From assembly GCF_000422485.1 (NCBI RefSeq), contig NZ_KE383852.1:180485-244484 (forward strand): a stretch of 64,000 nt of DNA, in the 5' to 3' direction. The DNA is from Paenibacillus pasadenensis DSM 19293. Its GTDB lineage: Bacteria > Bacillota > Bacilli > Paenibacillales > Paenibacillaceae. Under the pieces are notes generated by a model. It ran no database searches. It was given only the letters and a program-made list of their open reading frames with translations, and was not told where the DNA came from. Both the position numbers and the translations under genes were made by a program. Below are positions 1-8,243 of the stretch, piece by piece; position 1 is the stretch's first letter, and the number at the start of each line of letters is the position of its first letter.

Positions 1-228
1 CATCTCGTCCTCATCTCGCATCATGACCGTCCCGGCATCATCGGCCGCATCGGCACGCTGCTCGGCTCCAACGATGTCAACATCGCGACGATGCAGGTCG
101 GACGCCAGGTCGAGGGCGGCGCCGCGATCATGGTGCTGACCGTCGACAAAGGCGTGCCGAAGGCGGTGCTGGCGGAGATGATCCAGCTCGACGAGCTCAA
201 GACCGCCAAGGAAGTCATCCTTTACTAA
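1..228 (+). CDS. serA: D-3-phosphoglycerate dehydrogenase, C-terminal ACT domain (5' truncated by window edge)
   Basis: Reading frame 1 is open from base 1 to a TAA at 226-228 and encodes the last 75 residues of a protein. The segment HHDRPGIIGRIGTLL followed by NIATMQVGR is the ligand-binding start of an ACT domain, as at the end of serine-pathway 3-phosphoglycerate dehydrogenases, where this domain binds L-serine for feedback inhibition. The catalytic and NAD-binding domains are outside the window. B. subtilis carries serA next to the res region in the same relative place, which supports the name over other ACT-domain proteins. It is convergent with resE and is followed at once by a strong terminator. 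Confidence 0.85.
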   Translation, partial: HLVLISHHDRPGIIGRIGTLLGSNDVNIATMQVGRQVEGGAAIMVLTVDKGVPKAVLAEMIQLDELKTAKEVILY

Positions 229-250
229 GCCGCTCGATCAATGGCTGCGA

Positions 251-279
251 AGTCCGTCCCTGCGGGGACGGACTTTTTT
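251..279 (+). terminator. Rho-independent terminator of serA
   Basis: A perfect inverted repeat (AGTCCGTCCC and its complement, loop TGC) is followed by six T residues. It begins 23 bases after the serA stop. Confidence 0.9.
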
Positions 280-344
280 CGCTTTCATCCGCGGCCATGC
301 GCGCGTTTGTTCCACATGCAACAAGATTTGCCCCTCTGCTTCAA

Positions 345-371
345 CAAAAAAACACCCTTCGAAAAGGGTGT
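345..371 (-). terminator. Rho-independent terminator of the res genes
   Basis: On the minus strand the stem ACACCCTT / AAGGGTGT with a four-base loop is followed by seven T residues. The first stem base overlaps the resE TGA stop codon, so termination is immediate. Confidence 0.88.
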
Positions 372-1810
372 CAAGACAGGATCGGATTCGGTTCGACAGG
401 CAGCAGCAGCGTGAATGTCGTGCCTCGTCCGATTTTGGACTGGACCTGAATGCTGCCCTGATGGGCTTCGACGATGTTGCGGACGATCGCCAGGCCGAGT
501 CCGGTGCCGCCGGAGGAGCCGCGCTTGCGGGCCTTGTCCGCCTTGTAGAAGCGCTCGAAGATGAACGGAACATCCTCCTCCGGGATGCCTTGCCCTTCAT
601 CCTCGACCTCCAGCCTCGCTTGCCGCCCCCCCTGCCCTCCGCTCATCCCGAGCGCGAGGCGGATGCGCGAGCCGTCGGGGCTGTGGCGCACGGCGTTGTC
701 GAGCAGATTGGTCAGCACCTGCTCGAGCCGATCCTCGTCCGCCTGCAAAAGCACGATCGGCGCTTCCGGCGCCTCTACCTCCAGGCGGATGCCTCGATCT
801 CCCGTATACACGCTGAATTTGCGCGCGACGCGGCGCAGCAGCGCATCGAGATCGACGACACCGAGGCTGAGCTCCACATGGCCCGCCTCCATGCGGGCCA
901 GATCGAGCAGGTCCTTGACGAGGCGGCCCATCCGCAGCGACTCGTCGTGGATGACCTGGACGAGCTCGCGGCGCTCCTCGGGGGATGCCGCGATGTCGTC
1001 CAGCAGCGCTTCGCTGTAGCCCTGGAGCATGGACAGCGGCGTGCGGATCTCATGGGACACGTTGGCGACGAAGTCCCGCCGCAGCTTCTCCAGGCGATGC
1101 TCCTCGGTCACGTCGCGAAGCACCGCGACGACTCCGCGCACCGTATCGTCGGACTTGAGCGGCGCCATGACGACGGACCAGACCCCGCCCTGCACCTGCA
1201 GCTTTTCGCTGAGGTCGCTGCCTTCCGCGATGACGGTGCGGAACAGCTCCCGCAGCGGCCCCGGCGCGGCATCGGAGCCGGCCGCCCGATCCTCTTCCTC
1301 GTCCCAAGCGGCCATGCGCAGCCGTTCGAGCAGCCGTTCTCCGGGCGGATTCGTCAGGACGATGCGCCCGGTGGCATCCATCGTCAGCACCGCATCGGCC
1401 ATGCTGCGCAGCACGCTCGACAGATGCTCCTTTTCGTGGTTCAGATCGGTGAAGAACTCCTGCAGATCGGCCCCCATCCGGTTGAACGCGCCCGCCAGCT
1501 CGCCGATCTCGTCCGAGGAGCGGATCGGCACGCGGGTGCGGTAGTCGCCCTCCGAGATCAGGTTCGCCGCGTCCTTCAGCTGCAGGAGCGGCTGCGTGAT
1601 CTTGCTGGAGAGGAAAAACGCGAAGAAGGTGGACAGCAGGAATCCGATGATCCCGATGTAGACGAACAGCAGCTTGACCCGGAACGGCTCGTCAAAAGCG
1701 ATATCGATATACTGCAGGAGGAACATGCCCAAAATGATCAGCACGACCGCCACGAGCAGCATGATCGTGATCCACAGCTTGCCGACGACGCTTCTCCACA
1801 GCCAGCGCAT
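371..1810 (-). CDS. resE: Sensor histidine kinase ResE
   Basis: Membrane sensor kinase of the ResDE system, which in Bacillus controls aerobic and anaerobic respiration genes. The 479-residue protein has two membrane segments (about 11-33 and 45-67), a HAMP linker (68-120), a PAS-like domain (about 130-235), a dimerisation/phosphoacceptor helix with NVSHEIRTPLSM (His253) and a C-terminal HATPase domain with an N-box (NLLDNAVRHS), DEGQGI and a GTGLGLAIV G-box. It starts 3 bases after the resD stop. The stretch between the two membrane segments is only about ten residues, so the large extracytoplasmic domain of B. subtilis ResE (about 590 aa) is missing; sensing probably relies on the membrane or PAS part. 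WalK- or PhoR-type kinases look similar, but the neighbours favour ResE. Confidence 0.88.
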   Translation of the reverse strand: MRWLWRSVVGKLWITIMLLVAVVLIILGMFLLQYIDIAFDEPFRVKLLFVYIGIIGFLLSTFFAFFLSSKITQPLLQLKDAANLISEGDYRTRVPIRSSDEIGELAGAFNRMGADLQEFFTDLNHEKEHLSSVLRSMADAVLTMDATGRIVLTNPPGERLLERLRMAAWDEEEDRAAGSDAAPGPLRELFRTVIAEGSDLSEKLQVQGGVWSVVMAPLKSDDTVRGVVAVLRDVTEEHRLEKLRRDFVANVSHEIRTPLSMLQGYSEALLDDIAASPEERRELVQVIHDESLRMGRLVKDLLDLARMEAGHVELSLGVVDLDALLRRVARKFSVYTGDRGIRLEVEAPEAPIVLLQADEDRLEQVLTNLLDNAVRHSPDGSRIRLALGMSGGQGGRQARLEVEDEGQGIPEEDVPFIFERFYKADKARKRGSSGGTGLGLAIVRNIVEAHQGSIQVQSKIGRGTTFTLLLPVEPNPILS

Positions 1811-1813
1811 CGG

Positions 1814-2530
1814 TTACTTCGGCACCTCGAGCTTGTAGCCGACGCCCCATACGGTCGTAATCATGGAAGCCGCTTCCGTCGAGACCTTGTTCAGCTTTTC
1901 GCGCAGCCGCTTCACATGGGTGTCGACCGTCCGCAGATCGCCGAAGAACTCGTAGTTCCAGACGTCCTTGAGCAGCTCCTCGCGCGAGAAGACCTTGTCC
2001 GGGCTGACCGCCAAGTAATGGAGCAGCTCGTATTCCTTGGGCGTCAGGCTGACCTCGTGTCCGCCCGCGGTGACGCGGTGGGCGTCATGCTCGATGACCA
2101 GATGAGGGAAGACGATGTTGCTGCTCGCCGCAGTCTCCCGGGTCAGGAACGCGGTGGCGGAGGAGCGGCGCAGGATCGCCTTGACGCGGTAGATGATCTC
2201 GCGCGGGCTGAACGGCTTGACGACGTAGTCGTCGGCGCCGACCTCGAAGCCCTGCACGCGGTTCATCTCCTCGCCCTTGGCGGTCAGCATGATGACCGGA
2301 GTCGCCTTGATCTGCCGGAGGCGGCTGCATACCTCGATGCCGTCCATGCCGGGAAGCATGACGTCGAGCAGGATCAGGTCGAAGTCCTGGCCGGAAGCGA
2401 GACGCAGCGCCTGCTCGCCGTCATCGGCCTCCTCGATCTGATAGCCTTCCTTCTCCAGGTACATTTTCAGCAAGCGGCGGATCCGCTCCTCGTCGTCCAC
2501 GACGAGGATGCGGTGCACGTATTCACTCAT
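1814..2530 (-). CDS. resD: Response regulator ResD (OmpR/PhoB family)
   Basis: DNA-binding partner of ResE. The 238-residue protein has a receiver domain (about 5-120) with the acidic pair in VVDDEERIRR, the phosphoacceptor Asp56 in LILLDVMLPGMDG, Thr in MLTAKGEE and Lys in DDYVVKPFSPRE. A winged-helix effector domain follows (about 140-235), with SREELLKDVWNYEFFGDLRTVDTH, the usual contact helix region of this family (only part is quoted by motif). It sits between resC and resE in the order resA-resB-resC-resD-resE known from B. subtilis. The kinase follows after 3 bases, so the pair is translated together. Confidence 0.93.
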   Translation of the reverse strand: MSEYVHRILVVDDEERIRRLLKMYLEKEGYQIEEADDGEQALRLASGQDFDLILLDVMLPGMDGIEVCSRLRQIKATPVIMLTAKGEEMNRVQGFEVGADDYVVKPFSPREIIYRVKAILRRSSATAFLTRETAASSNIVFPHLVIEHDAHRVTAGGHEVSLTPKEYELLHYLAVSPDKVFSREELLKDVWNYEFFGDLRTVDTHVKRLREKLNKVSTEAASMITTVWGVGYKLEVPK

Positions 2531-2555
2531 GCGGCACGGCTCCTTTGGTAGTCCT

Positions 2556-3815
2556 TTATACTCCGGCGTACGAATGCAGGCCGGCGATGACCAGATTGAC
2601 GCCTATCAGCGTAAACATAATAATAACGAATCCGATGACCGTAAGCCAGGACGAGCGCTTGCCGTGCCAGCCGCGAGAGAGACGCAGATGGAGGTAGGCG
2701 CTGTAGAACAGCCAGGTGATGAGCGCCCATACTTCCTTCGGATCCCAGCCCCAGAAGCGCGACCAGGCGATCTGTGCCCAGATCATGGCGAAAATGAGCG
2801 CGCCCAGCGTAAAGATCGGGAAGCCGATCGCGATCGCCCGGTAGCTGATCTCGTCCAGATCGTCGGGATCGATGTCGGTCGTCATCGGATGGATGACGGC
2901 GCCGAGCTGCTTGCGGAAAGCGAGCCGCAGCAGGCCGTAAAGGATCGCGCCGGTCAGCAGCGACCAGACGACCGTATTGAGCTTGCGGCCGGCGTTGATG
3001 CCGTTCATCCAGGACGGCGCCTCAAGCAGCGGCTCGTCTACGCCGAGGAAAGCATCCGCGTGCAGCAGCTCGCTGTTGAACGGCTGGACGATCGGCGGCA
3101 TCGTATAGCGGACCGTCTCGACGTTCGAGACCGCCTCGCCCGCCTGCGTCACGTCCGCCGTCTCCTGCCGGAATTCGGCCTCGTAGCCCGCCATGCGGAA
3201 GCTGAACACGCTGATGATGAAGCCGACGGCGACGATCAGCATGAACATCGTGACCTCGACCCAGAAGCGCTCGCGGCGAGCGCTTTTCTCCTTGCTGGCG
3301 TAGTCGACCGTACGCAGCAGGTGGAGCAGGCCGGCCGCGAAGCCCACGGCCAGGAACGCCTCGCCAAGCGCGGCCGTCGTCACGTGGATTTTAAGCCAGT
3401 AGGAATTGAGCGCCGGGATGAGCGGCTGCGATTCCTGCGGGAAGACGGAAGCGTAGGCGATGATGATGATGACGAGCGGCAAGGCGAACATGCCGAGGAT
3501 CGGCTTGCGGTAGATCAGGAAAATGATGACGAAGGCGAGCATGACCGCCATGCCGAGGAACGTCATGAACTCGTACATGTTGCTGACCGGAATATGTCCT
3601 TGTCCGATCCAGCGGGTGAAGAAGAACGTCAGCTGCGCGGCAAGGCCGAGGGCGGAGACGATGAACGCGATCCGTCCCCATTTGCGCTCATGCCCCGCCG
3701 GATCGCCATGGCTCCATTTGCGGCCGGCGATAGCCATCACATAAAAGAGAAAGCCGAAGCAATACAGGAAAAATGCCGCTATGAAAGCGGAGCTGCTGAG
3801 ATCAAGCCAATTCAC
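2556..3815 (-). CDS. resC: Cytochrome c biogenesis protein ResC (CcsA family)
   Basis: Multi-pass membrane protein of the system II haem-handling machinery that works with ResB to deliver haem to apocytochrome c outside the membrane. The 419-residue chain has about eight hydrophobic segments and the signature tryptophan-rich WWD-like motif FWGWDPKEVWALITWLFY near residue 350, expected at the external haem site. An extra hydrophilic stretch (about 200-280) separates the two membrane halves. Its ATG overlaps the resB stop by four bases, indicating translational coupling. Confidence 0.92.
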   Translation of the reverse strand: MNWLDLSSSAFIAAFFLYCFGFLFYVMAIAGRKWSHGDPAGHERKWGRIAFIVSALGLAAQLTFFFTRWIGQGHIPVSNMYEFMTFLGMAVMLAFVIIFLIYRKPILGMFALPLVIIIIAYASVFPQESQPLIPALNSYWLKIHVTTAALGEAFLAVGFAAGLLHLLRTVDYASKEKSARRERFWVEVTMFMLIVAVGFIISVFSFRMAGYEAEFRQETADVTQAGEAVSNVETVRYTMPPIVQPFNSELLHADAFLGVDEPLLEAPSWMNGINAGRKLNTVVWSLLTGAILYGLLRLAFRKQLGAVIHPMTTDIDPDDLDEISYRAIAIGFPIFTLGALIFAMIWAQIAWSRFWGWDPKEVWALITWLFYSAYLHLRLSRGWHGKRSSWLTVIGFVIIMFTLIGVNLVIAGLHSYAGV

Positions 3816-5470
3816 GTCCGATTCCCTCCGTTATCCAAGCTCTTCGGATCGGTCTCGTTGCCGGCCGCCTTCAGCGCCGCCGCGAGATCCGCCCGCATGC
3901 CGTACCAGTTTTTGTTCGTGTGCGCGCCGATCGTCGCGCGGCTGCCGTCGACGCGCAGCCAGATGCGGCGGTGATGCCAGTAGGCTCCCATGACGAGGCC
4001 GAGCATCGAGATGCCGAGGCCGACCCAGATATACGGCATCGCGAGGTCCTTGCGGACGTTGAGGAACGTCGTGTATTCGACGAAGCTCACGTTCTCCATG
4101 CCGTTCACCTTGATCTCCAGCCGGTCCGCGATCGCCGCGTTCAGCTTGTCCTGGCTGAAGGCCGCCTTATCCTTCTGCATCGGGAAGTAGATGTACGGCT
4201 CTCCCTTTTCGTCGAGGCCGGGGCCATAGACCATGAAGATGAACGCAGGGGCTTTGGGATCCCGCGACTTGGTGATCGGATTGCCGTCCTCGCCGATCGC
4301 GAACTCCATGAAGTTCTGCTTCAGCTCCAGCCGGTACGGCCCGACCTCGAACGTCGTCTCGGGATCGCGCATCTTCAGCGTGAACGGACCGTAAGTCTCG
4401 CCCGTCGCCTTGTCGATGACGACCGGCTTGACCTCGCGCAGCACCGCCTTGTTGTCGAAGTCGAACTGGTACAGCTTGAGCCCGTCGTATTCGAGCGGGC
4501 TGTTCACTTCGATCGGATGGCGGGCGACTTCCACGAGCTCGGGCTGTCCGGAAGCCGCCGTGCAGCCGCTCCGGCATTCGTACAGGACGGCGTCCGTCCG
4601 GTACAGCTTCGCTCTCAGCGTGCCTTTGAGCTCCGCGGGAAGCTCCTCGTCCCCGTAGAACTCGACCGTGAACTTCTCGTTCTTGACGAAGTAGTTCGTA
4701 TCTTCGATGCGGACGGTGTCGCCCTCGGGTATCGTCACGTACTGGTCCATCTGCCAGGCCGGCACCGCTCTCGCGAGCACGGCGAGCAGAAAGACGATCA
4801 GGCCGATATGGTTGATATAGGGCCCCCAGCGGCTGAACCGATGCTTCTCGGCGAGCAGCGCGCCGTCCTTGCGGATGACCTTGTATCGGCGCTTGCGCGC
4901 GGCCTGCTCGAAGCGGTCGGTCCACGCCTCGGGGTCGCCCTCGATGTCGCCGCGGTATGCGGCCCGCTGCCGCAGCAGGAACGACTCGTGCTTGCGGATC
5001 TGCTGCTTGTTCAGCGCGCGGTACAGAGGCAGCACGCGGTCGAGGCTGCAGACGACGAGCGAGGTGCCGATCAGGACGAGCAGCGAAACGAACCACCACG
5101 ATTCGAACGTGTGGGACAAGCCGAGCGCGTAATAGATCTCGCCGGACAAGCCGTACGTATCCCGGTAGTAGTCTCCGAGATCCTGCGTCGTCAGGAACGT
5201 GTTCTCCTGCGGATAGATCGTGCCGAGCGAGGCTCCGATCAGCGTGATGACGATCATGTAGACGGCGATCTTGACCGAGGAGAAGAAGTTCCAGATCCGG
5301 TCCAGCACGGAAGGATGGCTTTTCTGGGAGCGCCTCGCCGCGCCGTCGTAGCGCATCTCGAGCAGCTCCTCGGCCGCGCCGCCCTCGTCGAGCGAGCGTC
5401 CGCACGCCTCGCAGAGCACGGTGCCGGCCGGGTTCTGATGGCCGCATTCGCATTTGGTGTTTTGGAACAC
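3812..5470 (-). CDS. resB: Cytochrome c biogenesis protein ResB with N-terminal zinc ribbon
   Basis: Partner of ResC in system II cytochrome c maturation. The 552-residue protein has membrane segments near 66-88, 124-148, 215-237 and 478-500, with a large external domain (about 240-475) as in the ResB family. The first 25 residues carry CEC (7-9) and CEAC (20-23) in a zinc-ribbon-like arrangement on the cytoplasmic side, followed by an acidic linker. That cap is not part of the core ResB fold and is the odd feature here. It overlaps resC by four bases and follows resA after 54 bases. Confidence 0.9.
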   Translation of the reverse strand: MFQNTKCECGHQNPAGTVLCEACGRSLDEGGAAEELLEMRYDGAARRSQKSHPSVLDRIWNFFSSVKIAVYMIVITLIGASLGTIYPQENTFLTTQDLGDYYRDTYGLSGEIYYALGLSHTFESWWFVSLLVLIGTSLVVCSLDRVLPLYRALNKQQIRKHESFLLRQRAAYRGDIEGDPEAWTDRFEQAARKRRYKVIRKDGALLAEKHRFSRWGPYINHIGLIVFLLAVLARAVPAWQMDQYVTIPEGDTVRIEDTNYFVKNEKFTVEFYGDEELPAELKGTLRAKLYRTDAVLYECRSGCTAASGQPELVEVARHPIEVNSPLEYDGLKLYQFDFDNKAVLREVKPVVIDKATGETYGPFTLKMRDPETTFEVGPYRLELKQNFMEFAIGEDGNPITKSRDPKAPAFIFMVYGPGLDEKGEPYIYFPMQKDKAAFSQDKLNAAIADRLEIKVNGMENVSFVEYTTFLNVRKDLAMPYIWVGLGISMLGLVMGAYWHHRRIWLRVDGSRATIGAHTNKNWYGMRADLAAALKAAGNETDPKSLDNGGNRT

Positions 5471-5524
5471 CGGTGTAGCCTCCTGTCATGTAGCTTGGAT
5501 GCGGCGGAGCAGGCTGGGGCTGCG

Positions 5525-6064
5525 TCAGCTTTCTTCGATCAGCTTGAGCACGCGCTCCTCGATGTCCTGCTCCGTCATGCCTCCCTGGTAGACCTCCTCC
5601 AGCTTGCCGTCCGGCCGAATGAAGAAGGTTGTCGGATACGAGCGGAGACGATACCTGCGCTCGGTCTCCTTGTCGACGTCGCGCAGAATCGGATAGGTCA
5701 GGTTCTTGCCCGCCACGAAATTGCGGACGGTCAGGTTGTCCTCGCTCAGATTGACGGCGAGCACCTCCAGCCCCTCGCTTTTCCATTTGTCGTATTGACG
5801 CTGGAACTCCGGCATCTCCTTGACGCAGGGCGGGCAGAAGCTGCCCCAGAAATTGAGGACGACGGGCTTGCCCTCGTAATCGGAGAGCGACACCGTGCGC
5901 CCGTCCAGCGTCGAAAGGGTGAACTCCGGGGGCTTGTCGCCCGGCATCGGAAGGCCGTCCTTCGACGCAAACAGCGTCTTGCCGATGGCATAACCGCCCA
6001 GCAGCAAGACGCCGAGGAAAATGAGGATTTGCACCGGCTTGCGGGCAGCGCCCTTCATCTTCAT
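5525..6064 (-). CDS. resA: Thiol-disulfide oxidoreductase ResA
   Basis: Membrane-anchored thioredoxin-like protein that reduces the haem-binding cysteines of apocytochrome c. The 179-residue chain has one membrane anchor (about 10-30) and a TlpA/ResA thioredoxin fold. The active site reads NFWGSFCPPC (Cys77 and Cys80) and the cis-proline region is YPTTFFIRPDG. B. subtilis ResA has CEPC; here the Glu between the cysteines is Pro, which may change the redox potential or substrate choice. It is the first gene of the resABCDE run, and a TATAAT lies about 35 bases upstream. Confidence 0.92.
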   Translation of the reverse strand: MKMKGAARKPVQILIFLGVLLLGGYAIGKTLFASKDGLPMPGDKPPEFTLSTLDGRTVSLSDYEGKPVVLNFWGSFCPPCVKEMPEFQRQYDKWKSEGLEVLAVNLSEDNLTVRNFVAGKNLTYPILRDVDKETERRYRLRSYPTTFFIRPDGKLEEVYQGGMTEQDIEERVLKLIEES

Positions 6065-6097
6065 GCCACCACCTTATGTAAGCGTTTCTTCCTCTTC

Positions 6098-6103
6098 ATT
6101 ATA
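6098..6103 (-). promoter_or_regulatory. Probable sigma-A -10 box ahead of resA
   Basis: The minus strand reads TATAAT between rluB and resA, about 35 bases before the resA ATG. No good -35 hexamer is visible 17-18 bases upstream, which would fit a promoter needing an activator such as ResD; that last point is inference. Confidence 0.45.
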
Positions 6104-6137
6104 ACGGCAAGAAGAGACGGAGCAGCGCACGGCCCCG

Positions 6138-6878
6138 TTACTTTTTGTGACCATTATGTGAAAGCGCCGCGTCGCGCAGCTCCTTGATCTCGGACAGCGT
6201 CAGATGGCGGAACTTGCCGCGCTGCATGTTCTCCAGAACGAGATGGCCGAACTTGATCCGCTTGAGCCGCGCCACCGGATGGCCGATCGCGTCGAACATG
6301 CGCCGCACCTGGCGGTTGCGTCCCTCGTAGATCGTAATCGCGATCGTCGCGACTCCGGCATCGACGTCGACGTCGTGATAGTCGGCTTCGGCCGGGGCGG
6401 TCATGCCGTCCTCGAGCTTGATGCCCTTTTGCAGCCTCTCGAGCGCGCTGCCGTGCGGGACGCCCTTGACCGTCGCCAGATACGTCTTCGGAACGTGATG
6501 GCTCGGATGCGTGAGCAGATTGGCGAATTCGCCGTCGTTCGTCAGCAGCAGCAGCCCTTCCGTATCGTAGTCGAGCCGTCCGACCGGATAGACCCGCTCC
6601 TTGATGCCGGGCAGGAAGTCGCTCACGATCTTGCGCCCCTTCGGATCGGATGCGCTCGTGATGACGCCCTTCGGCTTGTTCATCATCAAATAGATCTTTT
6701 TCTCGGAGGCGATCGGCTTGCCTTTCACCGTGATCTCATCCGTCGCCGGATCCGCCTTCGTTCCCAGCTCGCGGACCACTTTGCCGTTCACCTCGACCGC
6801 GCCGCTCGCGATCAGCTCCTCGCACTTGCGGCGGGAGGCGACTCCGGCGGCGGCGAGGATTTTTTGTAATCGTTCCAA
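6138..6878 (-). CDS. rluB: Ribosomal large subunit pseudouridine synthase B
   Basis: RsuA-family enzyme that isomerises a uridine in 23S rRNA. The 246-residue chain starts with an S4 RNA-binding domain (MERLQKILAAAGVASRRKCEE) and continues into the catalytic domain with GRLDYDTEGLLLLTNDG, where the Asp is the catalytic residue, and ends with the family motif EGRNRQVRRMFDAIGHPV. B. subtilis has rluB between resA and spmB, the same place. RluB is chosen over RsuA or RluF from that position. Confidence 0.88.
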   Translation of the reverse strand: MERLQKILAAAGVASRRKCEELIASGAVEVNGKVVRELGTKADPATDEITVKGKPIASEKKIYLMMNKPKGVITSASDPKGRKIVSDFLPGIKERVYPVGRLDYDTEGLLLLTNDGEFANLLTHPSHHVPKTYLATVKGVPHGSALERLQKGIKLEDGMTAPAEADYHDVDVDAGVATIAITIYEGRNRQVRRMFDAIGHPVARLKRIKFGHLVLENMQRGKFRHLTLSEIKELRDAALSHNGHKK

Positions 6879-6954
6879 TTAAGTTCACCTCACCCACCAT
6901 CATACCGATTGTCCCGAAAAAGCACAAGGGAGCCCCCTGCCGTCCCTCCACGGC

Positions 6955-6990
6955 AAAAAGCCGGCGCCCTCTCCGCAGAGAAGGCGCCGG
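6955..6990 (-). terminator. Terminator after spmB
   Basis: On the minus strand a GC-rich inverted repeat (CCGGCGCC paired with GGCGCCGG, extended by a partly paired TTCTC/GAGAG) ends in TTTTTG. It lies 20 bases past the spmB stop. Confidence 0.8.
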
Positions 6991-7009
6991 CCGCGGCAGG
7001 ACGCACGGT

Positions 7010-7543
7010 TCAGCCGAATACGTAAAGGCAGATGAAGACGGCGGCCAGGAAGCCGACCAGGTCGGAGAACAGCCCGACCTTGAGCGCGTAGCGCGTGCGC
7101 CGGATGCCGATCGCGCCGAAGTAGACCGTGAGCACGTACAGCGTCGTGTCCGTGCTCCCTTGGATCGTCGAGGCGATCCTTCCGATCATGCTGTCGGGTC
7201 CGTAGGTCGCGATCAGGTCGGAAGTATAGGCGAGCGAGCCCGCCCCGGTCAGCGGCCGCAGCAGCGAGAGCGGCAGCACCTCGCCGGGAACGCCGAGCTG
7301 GCGCAGCATCGGCTCCATCGCGCCGGTGACGTAGTCCAGCGCGCCGGAGGCGCGGAACATGCTGATCGCGACCATCATGCCGACCAGATGCGGGATGATG
7401 CCGATGGCGGTGCCGAAGCCCTCCTTGGCCCCTTCCGTGAACGTCTCGTACACCGGCACCTTGCGGAACGCGCCGTATAAAGGAATGAAGGCGATGATCG
7501 CGGGAATCATCCAAGCCGACAGCAGATTGATGAACGAATGCAT
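7010..7543 (-). CDS. spmB: Spore maturation protein B
   Basis: Membrane protein of the nucleoside-recognition (Gate) family needed, with SpmA, for full dehydration of the spore core. It is 177 aa, the normal family length, and almost entirely hydrophobic, with motifs such as GTAIGIIPHLVGMMVAISMFR and LRPLTGAGSLAYTSDLIATYGPD. It follows spmA by 12 bases and precedes a terminator, so it is the last gene of the dacB-spmA-spmB run. In B. subtilis this operon is transcribed by sigma-E in the mother cell; no clear sigma-E box was located here. Confidence 0.92.
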   Translation of the reverse strand: MHSFINLLSAWMIPAIIAFIPLYGAFRKVPVYETFTEGAKEGFGTAIGIIPHLVGMMVAISMFRASGALDYVTGAMEPMLRQLGVPGEVLPLSLLRPLTGAGSLAYTSDLIATYGPDSMIGRIASTIQGSTDTTLYVLTVYFGAIGIRRTRYALKVGLFSDLVGFLAAVFICLYVFG

Positions 7544-7555
7544 GCTCCTCCCCCC

Positions 7556-8239
7556 TTACGCTTCTGGAGGCAGCTCGCGCCGCCCGCCGAGCCGGCCCGG
7601 AGAGCGCGCCGCGCGGCGGGGGCGGCTCGCAGCCCCTCCGGCCGGCGGCGCCATCGGCGGCTGCTTGCTCCGGCTGCGGTACCAGCGGTCGAGCAGAATC
7701 GCCGCGGCCGTGGCGACGGCCGTCGCCGCCAGCGTCGTGCCGACGATCTCCGCCGGATTGGCCGAGCCGTAATTCATGCGGATCGCGATCAGCGTCGTCG
7801 GCACGAGCGTGATGCTGGACGTGTTGAGCGCGAGCAGCGTGCACATCGCCGGCGTCGCCGTCGCGGGATCGGGATTCAGCTTCTGCAGCTCCTGCATCGC
7901 CTTGATGCCCATCGGGGTGGCGGCGTTGCCGAGGCCGAGGATGTTGGCGCTCATGTTGCTCATGATGTAGCCGAGCGCGGGATGGCCCTTGGGCACGTCG
8001 GGAAAGAGAAGGCGGACGAACGGGCTGAGCAGCCGGGCGAGCCGCGCCAGCAGGCCGGCATCCTCGGCAATCCGCATCAGCCCCATCCAGAACACGAGAA
8101 TGCTGACCAGGCCGAAGCAGATCGTCACGCCGTTTTTCGCTCCGTCGAACGCCGCCTGAGTGACCGCATCCATGCGTCCGGTGGCGGCCGCCACGACGAC
8201 GCTGACGACGATGAAGCCGAGCCAGATCCAGTTGACCAT
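7556..8239 (-). CDS. spmA: Spore maturation protein A
   Basis: Partner of SpmB. The 227-residue membrane protein carries the Gate-family core with MSNMSANILGLGNAATPMG and LALNTSSITLVPTT. It is about 30 residues longer than B. subtilis SpmA because of a Pro/Arg/Gly-rich hydrophilic tail after residue 190, probably cytoplasmic and of unknown role. It begins 4 bases after the dacB stop. Confidence 0.92.
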   Translation of the reverse strand: MVNWIWLGFIVVSVVVAAATGRMDAVTQAAFDGAKNGVTICFGLVSILVFWMGLMRIAEDAGLLARLARLLSPFVRLLFPDVPKGHPALGYIMSNMSANILGLGNAATPMGIKAMQELQKLNPDPATATPAMCTLLALNTSSITLVPTTLIAIRMNYGSANPAEIVGTTLAATAVATAAAILLDRWYRSRSKQPPMAPPAGGAASRPRRAARSPGRLGGRRELPPEA

Positions 8240-8243
8240 CGGC

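Noticed and set aside
368..2551. 727-codon plus-strand open frame
   Set aside because: Antisense to resE and resD; high GC removes stops, composition is Arg/Ala/Asp/His-rich, and there is no SD or domain.
3920..6187. 755-codon plus-strand open frame
   Set aside because: Mirror of resB and resA codon structure, no family features.
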